NCBI RefSeq assembly: GCF_037042905.1
Contig: NC_087252.1
Coordinates: 19,051,701 to 19,115,700, forward strand
DNA: 64,000 nt
From: Lytechinus pictus
Lineage: Eukaryota > Echinodermata > Echinoidea > Temnopleuroida > Toxopneustidae
Reading direction: 5' to 3'
Within the stretch, counting starts at the first letter, position 1, and the number at the start of each line of letters is the position of its first letter. Positions 22,979 through 34,649 of this stretch are shown here, piece after piece. The notes below the pieces were generated by a model, which had not been told where the DNA came from, ran no database searches, and was given only the letters and a program-made list of their open reading frames with translations. The position numbers and the translations under genes were made by a program.

Positions 22979-25900
22979 CTGTGGATTTTTTAACGATAAA
23001 ATGAAATTGATTTCCTTCTCCCTTTTAATTTGGTAAAGTATCAATCTATAGTAATTAAAATAATTGTTATTGGTGTCAACAGAGTTTATTTATTCATCAA
23101 AGGAAATCTTACAAAAAAAAACGTTCGAAGGTGGAATAATCTAATTGCAATTGGTATAAGTTTGAAGCGAAACATGCCTCGTGTATAATAGACTGTTTTA
23201 ATGTAATAACTTTATTTTTACCGGAGGCCATCGAAACACCCACTTATCCTAGCAGCCTTCTTCAATGATACCGATCCTTTGTTGTTGTTTTTTACAGGCC
23301 TTCCTCTTTGCAAAGTTATTCATTTATCATAGTAGAAAATATTTGTTTTTACTTTTTCCCTGAGCCTGTTTTTCAGCTAAAAAACAAAAAATCGGCGTTC
23401 GTCATTTATCGGATCTACATTCGACAGGCATCGTTTTCCTGGATGAGTGTCCCATTGCCTCATTCATTCTCTAAAAGCAGAAACGTTATTGAAATTATGT
23501 AACACCTGTGTTTGGGTTATTTTGAGCTACATGTATGTTCAATATTTACTTTATTATTACTGCGTTGTGCTAATGTCATAATTTGTTATAGGAAATTAAT
23601 GAAGTAAAACTAGGACTAGATTCGTCTTAAAGGAGAAAATACAAAGTGCATGTATGATGTATGTGAGAGTGTATGTTGATGCGTGTGTGTGGTCGAGTAT
23701 TTACAGAGGTTATCAATCAGATATTATGTCTTCGACCGACATCTAGCATCACCATCCGAAAGACGTGACCAGGGCTCGAACCCCGAGCCTCTGCGTCAAT
23801 TTGTAACTTCCCCCATACATCTTGGATCGGCGCACGTCATCACGCCGACTTATATTATCCTCGTAATAGGCCTTTAATATTCTAAATAGATGGCGATTTT
23901 CAAAACTATTGTCTTTATTATCATTATCATTATTATTGTTGTTGCTGTTACAGTTGTTATTATATTATCTTTATTATTATTAGTAGTAGTAGTAGAAGTA
24001 GTAGTAGAAGTAATATTAGTATTGTTGTTTTTATCATTATCATCACTATTATAATCATGAAAATTTTAGGGGAATGCATTCCAGGAAAGACTTACATGGC
24101 GATGGAATACGGTGTGACAATGGAAAAACCACCAGCCAGGATTATCAGCAATAAACTGGATGACAGTATAACCAGCATTGGTCGTAATGACAGTATCCTT
24201 TTCAGGTGGGTGGTCGAAGTTTCTCTTGATTGTCCCATCTAGTGATAAAGTGATGCTTATCAATCAATTTGAAAGTAAAAGAAACTCACCGGGTGAATCA
24301 ATATTATTGTATAGAGTAAGTTAGTAATAATAATGATTATATGAACCATTCATATAGCGCAACTACTTTATTAATATACTCTACTGCGCTCAGCATTTGG
24401 TATCATGCTCATTATTACCCCAGCTGTAGCAGAGCCTCCATGTAGGCACCCAAGCATTCGAGGAATTTCTTCTTACCAGGTACTCTTCACTTCACCTGGG
24501 TTGAGTGCAGCACAATGTGGGTAAATTTCTTGCTGAATAAAAACACGCCAAGGTTGGGAATCGAACCTACGTCCATCAGATTGAAAGACGAGAGTCGTAA
24601 CCATTAGCATAAAAAATGCGAAAATTAATTTATTCACCAACCAAAGACTTCATATTTCATGGGTCATGATTTTTGTATGGATGCGTAGTTGTGTAGATGT
24701 TCCAAGTTTTATCTTTCAATTAGCTGACCGTTGGTTAGAAACCGGTTCCGGGTCGTTAGTGGCCTTGCAGGTATTTACTCATTAAAGATTTGAATCATCA
24801 TATTTGAAATAATTTCCTTCTACTTTCATGTAATATAGTAAGTTTATTCCTATTCCTTGATTATTACAGCCGCTATGTATTTGTAATAAGCCTTTCATAT
24901 CATATTATCATCATTAAGTTCAATTTTTTTTCTTTAATATGTTACGAATCATCCACTGCTCATTTTCTTTGTATCATAGTTTGAAACCAAAAAAAGCAAT
25001 TTCAAATGTGTTTGATATCTTTAAAGAAAAAAATAATGTTGATCTGAAAGCTGAAAGGAATCATTAATATCAAATTTTTCTAGTATTACGTTTTCTTAGA
25101 CGCCTGTACATGTTTTCTAGCAAGTGCAATTCTCTAGGGTATCACGCAGGTAGAATGGGATGCACAAATACCATCGATCTGTTATTGTTGTTTTCTGAGC
25201 TGTAGTTTAATGAAATTATAATATCCAGCCAATAAATAAAATGACCATTTTGAAAAGTAATCAAAATTATATTTTTTTAAATGTCGGCTGGAATTTTTTT
25301 TTTTTCTGGATTTATATTGTATCCTTTTACTGACAAAGCACACTTCGAATTTCAGGAATTTCTAGTAAGGCCATTGTAACGTTAAACAATGTCTTAACGG
25401 CAATTATGTCATGAGAAAGTCTTCAAAATCAAGATTAATTCTCACATTATCATAGAACTAGATCTGATACACCTATCGGTATGAAATCATGAAAACTTAT
25501 TCTGAAAACCAAACATTACGATGACCACTAACACAGAAAAGCATATGTGGGTCAGTGTATTAATATTGCTTGGAAAAATATCCGACATTCAGTGGGATTC
25601 GGTGCTTATTTTGCTAATTTCTCAGCAATTACACATTATTTTCCAAAGCCATTCGGTACATATATTTTTTAATTTATAAATTCAAATACCTGGGTGGTCA
25701 GATTTTTATTTAATTCTGTTGGAACTCATTTTGGCATCTTTACCACAACTGGCGTTTGTCTTTACCGTAATTTGTCATAAGCCTATTCATATACTTACTA
25801 CGATCCATCTCGATTACTTCCTCAATGCTAAGGTGATCTCCACCAAAACCCTGAGCAAGGACTCTGAACGAATAACCGTGAAGATGAAATGGGTGGAGAA

Positions 25901-26201
25901 CTAAAACCCGCTTACCCTCGTCAACTAGCACAATCTCAATCGTCTGCAGTGGACATGGAGAGAAAGAAGAAAGATTGTACAAAAATGGCGACAAGACACT
26001 TAAATGGTAAATGTGGTGATATTTTACCTGATTGCTAAGGAAGCCTGAATGCTTTTAATCAAGCAACCGGAGAACTAGTAGCTTTAAGTCCTCTCCGAGG
26101 GATTTCGTAATAAAGACAAATCCTCACCAAAGGGCACCATTAGCAATGGTGGTGGTGGTAGTAGTAGTAGTAGTAGTACAAGAAGAAGTAGTAGTAGTAG
26201 C

Positions 26202-26235
<34 letters not shown>

Positions 26236-26260
26236 ATAGTGGTAGTAGTAGTAGTAGTAA

Positions 26261-26302
<42 letters not shown>

Positions 26303-26360
26303 CAGCAGCAGCAGCAGTAGTAGAGTAGTAGAAGTACAAGGAGTAACAGAAGTAGTAGTA

Positions 26361-26401
<41 letters not shown>

Positions 26402-29400
26402 ACAGTAATAAAAGTAATAGTATACATTCTTGTTATCATCATTATTATTCTGTTGTTGTTGCTGCTGCTGTTGTTATCATTATTATAATCATCATCATCG
26501 TCGTCATAACTGCCATCGTCTCAGTAATCATTATAATATAAACCCATGCCAACCTGATTAATTTCAACTTGAAGAACTTGGGTACAGTGACAGAACTCGG
26601 TCTTGCACCTCTCATTCATCTCCTCATCTTCAAAAAGGCAGATATCATCGCCGTCGGTCTCGTCATGGTATTCAGAGAGAAGCGAGTAACTTGGCAGTTT
26701 AAACGAACGGTCGTTGAGCATTGGGCTGTAAACATCGTCCCAGTAACGTTCATCAGAGAACTATAGGGAAGATTCAGACGTCCGATTACTGACTGATATT
26801 ATTAAGATAATAGGGCGTCTTTGCTCAGAGACGTACAGTGTCTGCAACGACCAGGGCCCCGTCTTACAAAGAGTTACAATTGATCCAATCAATCTCAGCT
26901 GTATGGAAATCCATCCATACCATTTTTTCTACAGGAAATGTTCTTAATAAACAAAGAGAATCACACTGAATCCTCAGGAAAATTATGAATGTATGATATA
27001 CATAATATCTAGACAATATTTTTTACAAATTTGCATTTTAGATGTTGCTGGCCGTCCATGGCTGCGTTGATCCGATCAATCGCAATTCTTTGTAAGATAG
27101 GGCCCTGAGGTGGATACGGAGTATTCTCCGAGCGCAAGATTAATAGATTGTCACACGACAGAGAGCGTCTATCAAGACCTACAGTCTGTCGAAAGTTGGA
27201 GAATCGACATTTTGTCCAAAGTTTTGATTGGAGAAGAAACCTGCAATTTCCGACAAAGATTTCCCAGGCATCATTTGCCATTTTGCAATACATTATTCTG
27301 TCCTTGAACCCTTTGTTCATCGCTGAGCAAAAACATCCTTGTGAAGGATTATTTTAAGACATTCAATCATCTCACGAAAGTGATAGAAGGGTGGCGATCA
27401 AGGAAGACGGGAAACGGAGCAGGGAATGGAAGTGATGGCCTGATAAGAAATGGGGGAAATGATAGAAGAAGGGTGACGAGCGGGACAAAAAGTTTGACAA
27501 AACCGGGCTGTAGAATGGTGAGAAAGCAGGAGAAAGGGGTGAAGATATATTGGACGAACCGAAATTTGAGGCCAGAGAGGAAGCGAAACAAGCGTGAGAG
27601 GTGAGTGATAAACTGGAAAAGGAGTAAGCAGGCAGGGGCGGATCCAGCTTTTGCCAATAGGGGGCCGAAAAAAAATATCCATATTTTCCCTGATCGGCCG
27701 CTCAAAGTCGCTTCTTAGCTTTATTCTCACAAAATATTGTCAGTCAGGAGACTGACCAATCTTTTACGGCCTACTCCATCGGTCGTTTATGGAGTGCAGG
27801 AGACCCATATGCAGGAGATTGTTTTGATACGCGCAGCTGCGGTAGCGTGGTTTACCTACATGTGAACTAACAGAATTCGGTGCCACCGCAAGTAGGCCTG
27901 GGATTGGACCGGCCGTTATGAGGCTGTAAATTAACCATGGGTATAATACCTCCTTCGTACTTTTCTTTCTGTTTTTCAGCGTTTCTCTCAAGTTATAAGG
28001 ACATTTTAGGGGGGTTGCCAAAAAATAGGGGGGCCGGCTCGCCCCCCCCCCCCCCCCTTGGATTCGCGCCTGGTGGGGCTGTTGAAGACAAAGAGGGGAA
28101 CGGTTGCGACGCCAGAAAAGATAATGGTTGCGAAATCGGGGGAATTCCTACTAGGCTGGAGATGAGATGGATGACAAAACTGGAGAGGGCTGACGAAGCT
28201 GGAAAAAAGAGCGATAAAGGTCGTGAAGAGAAAAGAAAACGACGAAGCAGCAGAAGAGGGTGTCAAAGGTCACAAAGAGGAGGAAAGGATGGCGAACAGA
28301 AGGGTGATGATGTCGCAGTGGATAAGGGTGGTGGAGCCGCAGTGATAAGGGTGGTGGAGTCGCAGTGAAAAGGATGGTGGAGCCGCAGTGAAAAGTGAGG
28401 CGAAATAGACAAAGTCAACGATTGCAAAGTTAAAAGTAAAAAATATGTATATGTAATTAAAAAGAGATGGACGAAGAACAGAAAGAGATGGCATGGAGGA
28501 AATGGAGTGGGAGGGATAGCGAACAAATTGAGAGCAAACTGTATCTATGCGTGAAAGAAGGCACTCGAGAGAAACAACTAAAGAAAATACAGCTCTTAAA
28601 AAGGGAATGACGAAAAATATGATTGAGAGCTTGCAAGAACATACATATAACAAATATGAAAGATGGTTAAGGAAAGAAAATGTTGCAATGATTGCGATAA
28701 AGCTGAGGGCATCTCAACCGAATGGTAATAGTTCATTATAATAGTATTGATTATTATAGTTGCGTCTACAGTCAAAGTATCTGAGCACATGCATAAAAAT
28801 CAAAGTGAATAAATGGCATTGAAAATTGTAGCATTCTTTAGTCAAATTAAAGTATGAGTAAGTGGGAAACCTCTGAATAAATTTCACTTACCCTATCACC
28901 TGTACTGATTTAACTTTACTTACTTCATTAAAGTCTCGTTTCATGTAGAAAGTTCGTCTATTCTCTTGCGGTAGGATTGCATTTTCTAAATAAAAGTGAA
29001 ACATGATAGGACGTGACACTCAGCTAAAACGGAAAGACGTAGGCTACATTACATTTTTAGTTCACTTTTGGCATGGATTAGGAAGCTAGACCATCAATTG
29101 TACTGTGTGACTTAATCAAAGGATAGCTCAGAGGTCCATATGTACAATGCGCGTCAGAGAAATCTTATCCACCAACAATTTGCAAAAACAAAAACTGTTT
29201 TGAATTATTTTGTGATAGTTTGTATCAAAGAATTGGAATAGGTTACCACAAAGCATCAGATCCAGTCCAACATTGACTATATTTAAAAAATTTTCTTGTC
29301 GAAAATATTTATTTGAGGATTACGAAATATCTTAAAACTGAATCTTGATCAACCATGTGTGTGTGAGTGTGTGTGTTTGGATGTGTTACGGATGTGCGTG

Positions 29401-32400
29401 TGGGTGCGGGTGTGTATGTGTGTGTGGATTTCTTTATGTACATTTCTTATTCACTCTCTAGATTATCATTGCAAATATTTTTCATCAATATTCTTGTTCT
29501 AATATTCAATACATGTATTAGGGACCCCTTTTCACAAGCTCTGCTTCTGTGGGGTCCTAAACCTATCATGTCTTATCATTTTTTTTTTCAAACTGTGAAA
29601 ATATGTCTCTTGTTTGATTGGTTTAAATAAACTTGAGCTTTAACTCCAGAAAAACGATATATTTGCAATTTTTGTCAGCTCCGAAAGTTGGGACTAAAAT
29701 GCTGTTTCGGTACATTAACGTTCGACTTCCCAGCTGTTTTTGTCAGACTCGTTTGATGGGCATTTTTAAAACGTTTACTGCTTTCGTGAATCTGTCGTAA
29801 AAGAAAATGAGAAACCCATGTAAAGAAACATGTTTGTTTCCACGATATAGGGATTCCCTTACCGATGGCAACCAATTCATTGACAGTAATGACGTGTGCA
29901 GAAGCAGGACTGTTGAATTTCTGGTAGATAATGCCTTCTGGGGTTGGAGAGGGGCTCGATGAAGGGTTCTCCGTGCGAGCGCCGCTGTACCTGATGATTG
30001 CCAGACCATGATTTCCGACTGGTTGTCCGTACAATTCTTGAAACTTCATCCAGTAATTAAATCCATTCTTCTCTGAGGCATTGAGGACGACATCGTATCT
30101 TTTTAGAAAAGGTTCGATAAAACATAAATGAATTGAAGAAATAATTGAAGAGAGTTAAACGTTGAAATACAGGAGTTGCAACTTTGGATTCTGCGAAATC
30201 TGCTTCGATTCAATCGAATACCTTTGATTAATTAACTACTCATATTTTAATCATCATGTTTTTCTTAAACAAATCTCTCGATGGACCCCTGTCATAAACA
30301 GCATGCTTCCTGAAGAAAGAAGGGAAATTGGCCTTGTTCGGGGGAAGGGTCGGAATAGTGCCCGTCGGAACAAGGTCCTGACAAGCTCCGGTCGGGGGAG
30401 CTTACCATGACATCTTCCTCTGACCAAGACACTCATTTATTATCCAGAAATATCAAGTTACCACAAATGCTCAGAATGTTCGAATTTTCAGGTTCTCAAA
30501 GCATAGGCTATCCAAAAATTTGACCTCGCACTTCTGGCTCGCATTTATAATTTCGACCTCATAGCTTATCTTGTTTGTAAGAATAAACACTAGATGTATT
30601 TAAGACGTCAGACTTTATTGGGGACTACCCCCTATTTTTTTCATCAACTTTTACCGGCCCATTGGAAAAAACATGGATGAAAATATTTTGTTTCCATTCC
30701 TCCGAATTTTTTTCAATGAAGCAATAATATCATTTTTTAAATGGTAGAATATACTCGTTTCTATAAAATGAATAGTAGAAACGTCAATGTCATATCTTCC
30801 TTCTCCCTTGTAAAAAAAAGTATATTAGTTTTGCTCTCATGTTGTAACATTGGCTTACCTTTCTCCTCCGTAAATGACTAGGGCGTCGACCTCTAGAGGT
30901 TGTACATATGCCCCATCGCTGGCAATGATAGTTAGGGTGTGGTTTTCTACTGACACCGTGAAAGCTTCACTACTGCTTGCCGTACTTATCAACCGGAAGC
31001 GATACCTCTTGCCCTGGATCAGAACGAAAGGTCAAAGTTCAATGTTTTAAAAACGAGCCATTAGAACTATAAACATCACCAGATTTTTGGTCGTAAAATG
31101 GTATGTATTATAATTATTTGGAGCGTTGTGGCGCAGTGGATTAAACTGCTGACTTCGAAACAGAGAATTATTGGTTCGAATCTAAGCCATGCGTAAGTTC
31201 CTTCCGCAAGAAATCGATCAACATTTTGCTTAACTCAAACTATGTGTGGTAAATTGGTACCTGGCAGAGGTATATTCCTTGAAATGCCACTGCGCTGTAA
31301 AAGGTTGCGGGGCTTAAGTGGCCATGGTAACAATATCCAAGTCCTTTGGAAGCGCATAGAGAAATTATGATATAATGTAATATGCGCTATACAAGAGCTG
31401 CGTAATAAATAATTATAATAAAGCAAATAAACGGTTAACGTCCATTTATTTATTCATTTATTTAAGTATATATTTATGCATTCATATTTCGTCCGGGTAG
31501 TCGAATTAAGAAAAATTGTTCAGGACTTGTATGAACAACTTTTTTAGGGGGCAGTTATGTCCTTCCACTTAGATGTACATGTATAGTGTATATCATTGTA
31601 TAATTTGTTTACTTTTATGTTTCTTATGTTTAACTATTTTTTTTAATACATCTATAGATAACCAACTACAATGGATAATAATCATATAACATTGCAACCG
31701 AAATATACTAGCATTCTAGTGGAATGGTAAAGATAAGGTCAAAAGAAACGTGATGTCTATGGAGTACGAAAGGGGAGGACTTAAAATGATTGATTTTCAT
31801 TTATTTGTATATGCACAAAGAGTCATGTGGCTGAAAAGGCTTTTGACAGGAGATTTCAGAATAGGATGGAAACGGTTTTTTATATTTGGAACCCGTGATG
31901 TAGGAGGACTTTTGTTATTATTCACTAATACTTCACTGAATATTTGTAAAATATCATTACCAAAATTTTATATGGATATGTTGCAAATTTGGGCCGCTAC
32001 CAAAGAAGTCCTTCTTAAAAAAGAAACATCTAAAAGAAATGAGATATTTTTTAACAATAAACTTATTCGACTAAACGGGCAAATGCTATTTGATGAAAAC
32101 TTATTTCTTAAAAACATATATAAATTGCATCATATTGTTGACAAGGAAGGTAACATCAAATCTCCTAGAGACTTTCTGAGAATGGGTTTAGATGGAAATG
32201 AAATAGATAAAGTTTATAAAGTTTTTGAAAATATTCCAGCAACATGGAAACACCTTTTAAAGAAAGAAGACAACTGTGAAGACACTGGTCTAAATCTAGA
32301 GTTTATATTTAATGGTAAGATTAACAGTTTACCAAACGTGACATCCAAGAAAATATACAAGGCACTTTTAAGTATTAAATTGGAAAAATCGTATGCGTTT

Positions 32401-34612
32401 AATAATATAGAGAAGACATATAATTTCTCCGAAAAAGATATCTGTGCTATATTTTCAAGACCCAGAAAATGTACTCTAAGCAGTAGGCTTAGAGAGTTTC
32501 AATTTAAAATGCTTTATGAATTAATATACACGAAGAAATATTTACATTTATTCAAAATTTTCTCAGATAGTGAATGTTCATTTTGTGGGAATACTGAAGA
32601 AACTTACGAGCATCTGTTTTTTTCATGTGAAAAGACGAGAGACGTATGGATAGATTGTGGTATCTTATTCAATATGTATGAAATAAAAAATGCCAGGTGG
32701 GTGGATATACACATTGGTGTTAAGCATGCTAATATAGGGAAGGAACAGATAATTAATCACATTATTCTTTTAATAAAATATATGATCTTTGTTTACAGCA
32801 GGACTAAAAAAAGACCACCAAGTCCCAACGAAATTAGAGAGAAGATATTAGAAAATGAACGTGAAGAGAAAATTTTAGCAGTAACGCGGGGTAAATTATC
32901 AACCCATATAAGGAAATGGGAACATTTCCTTACAACACCTACAAGAGTATAGAGGCGACAGAGCTCACGAGATTATGTTCGTTCATTATGGTGTTTTTCT
33001 TGTTTCAAACGGGACGCGGGCACCGTATGCAAGGGCGTATGATGTGTGTGAGTGTTTGAGGGTGTGAAGTGTGGGGGTTTGCGGAGGGAAGGCGGGGGGG
33101 ATGGGGGGTGGGTAAGGAGGGGGCAGGTACAACGCATATACTTTTAAAAGTTTTTTCTCTGATATTTGTTTGTTAAACTCATCTGGTAGTGGTACGATGC
33201 AGTGTCTTAGAATATTATTTCATGATGTGCATAATGTATACGAGTTTAAGAGATTATTTTGTTCGAATTATTATTTACAATTATTACTTTGTAAACTGCA
33301 TTGTATATGAAATTTGATTTGAGAGAAAAACAATAAAACATCTTTTTTTTTTTTTTTCAAATTCTATAAATTAATAGATCGAAAATTGATTAAAAACGAA
33401 TGCAGAGAAATCAAAAGAGATAAAATATCGCCGTCAAATAAATGAATATTGTCGTTTTTCATAGTACATTCATGTTTCATTTACACACATTTATGTATAA
33501 TAACATGGCAAGTAGATAATCATTATAAACTTAGAACTCAGAAAGAAGTGGTTGCATAGATAGTTGGGCCTACCAAATGCACGTCTTCTGAGAGAAAGAG
33601 GAGATTTTAAAGGGCCTTAAAATATTTATATCTTCCTAAATTGGGTATAATCCCCTGAGCAAAATGCTGAAATATCATCGAAATCCGATAACAAATAACA
33701 AAGTTATTGAATTTTAAACTTTAGCAATATTTTGGGCTTGAACGTCTCCCTTGTATTATAAGTTGCAGCAATGATTATGTTACGTATTAGATCGAATTTT
33801 ATTTATTCTTAATAGGCAAAATAGGACTAAATATATATTTCATATAATAAAAGAAAAGGAATACGTGGGTGTATGACATTATCAGCTTGCACGTTGCATA
33901 TTCATGAAGACATGCTGAGACTGTATCACTTAAATAATGCAAAGCTTTGAAATGTCATAACCTTAATTTTCCTTGTGTGAAGATATGAAAGTGTCAGTGT
34001 TTTGTTTTTGTCTGGCTTTACCTTATCTGTCCGAACCATATTATTTCAATCCTGGAGTACCCCCTTACAAAAGCGGGTCTTGTCAGAATAATGTCCCAAA
34101 AGGATCCAGATAACTTACTTCTTCTACTTCAAAGACTTCTCTAGGAGTGGCATGTGAGGTACCGTCACTCTCTGCAGTGTACCCGACAAGTTGTGCCTTC
34201 CCATTGATAAGAATATGAGGTGGAAAGATCCATTCCCCCGCATGGCGTGACAATACGAACAACTCCACCGCAGTTTCGTGCGACCAGTCGCTTATCATGA
34301 TAGTATGTTCTGATAGGTCATAGTCGTAGAGGGCACTGTGCGGGTTGTCCTGAGGTTACAAATAAATCATTCATTAATGTAAAACATTTTTTTTAAACTA
34401 TGACAATGTAGGCCTACAACTTGAAAAAAAAATAGATTTCTATGCTCGCCTACCTCTCTTACATTATGATGTACTGAAGGCCAAAAAAGTTCGAAAAACA
34501 GAGGAAGCAGAAAAGCAGCAAGACGTTAGTTTTAATACAGATAAAACTAAAGTCAATTTATTTTCTACCCTGAAAACGGGAATGTATGAATACATGAATA
34601 CACTACACACAC

Positions 34613-34649
<37 letters not shown>

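Larger units (their letters stand above)
26761..28923 (-). other. MCO gene 1, intron 8
   Basis: Contains a MITE (26852-27107), an inserted element with C/G homopolymer patches (27636-28075) and purine-rich degenerate repeat DNA (27360-27630, 28080-28560). No exon-like open frame with splice sites is seen. Confidence 0.7.
31014..34118 (-). other. MCO gene 1, intron 5
   Basis: Almost filled by mobile DNA: a SINE (31121-31428), an L1-Tx1-like fragment (31700-33355) and a terminal-inverted-repeat element (33605-34066). Confidence 0.8.

Noticed and set aside
22737..23036. Plus-strand frame of 99 codons opposite the last oxidase exon (and similar at 56840-57046)
   Set aside because: It is the antisense shadow of the MCO terminal exons, whose minus-strand reading has splice sites, domains and paralogue conservation.
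26124..26442. Poly-Val, poly-Thr and poly-Tyr frames
   Set aside because: They are translations of an intronic (GTA)n trinucleotide microsatellite.
28080..28368. Basic, Arg/Lys/Gly-rich plus-strand frame of ~143 codons
   Set aside because: It lies in purine-rich low-complexity intronic DNA and begins across a C homopolymer; no homologous protein is recognised.
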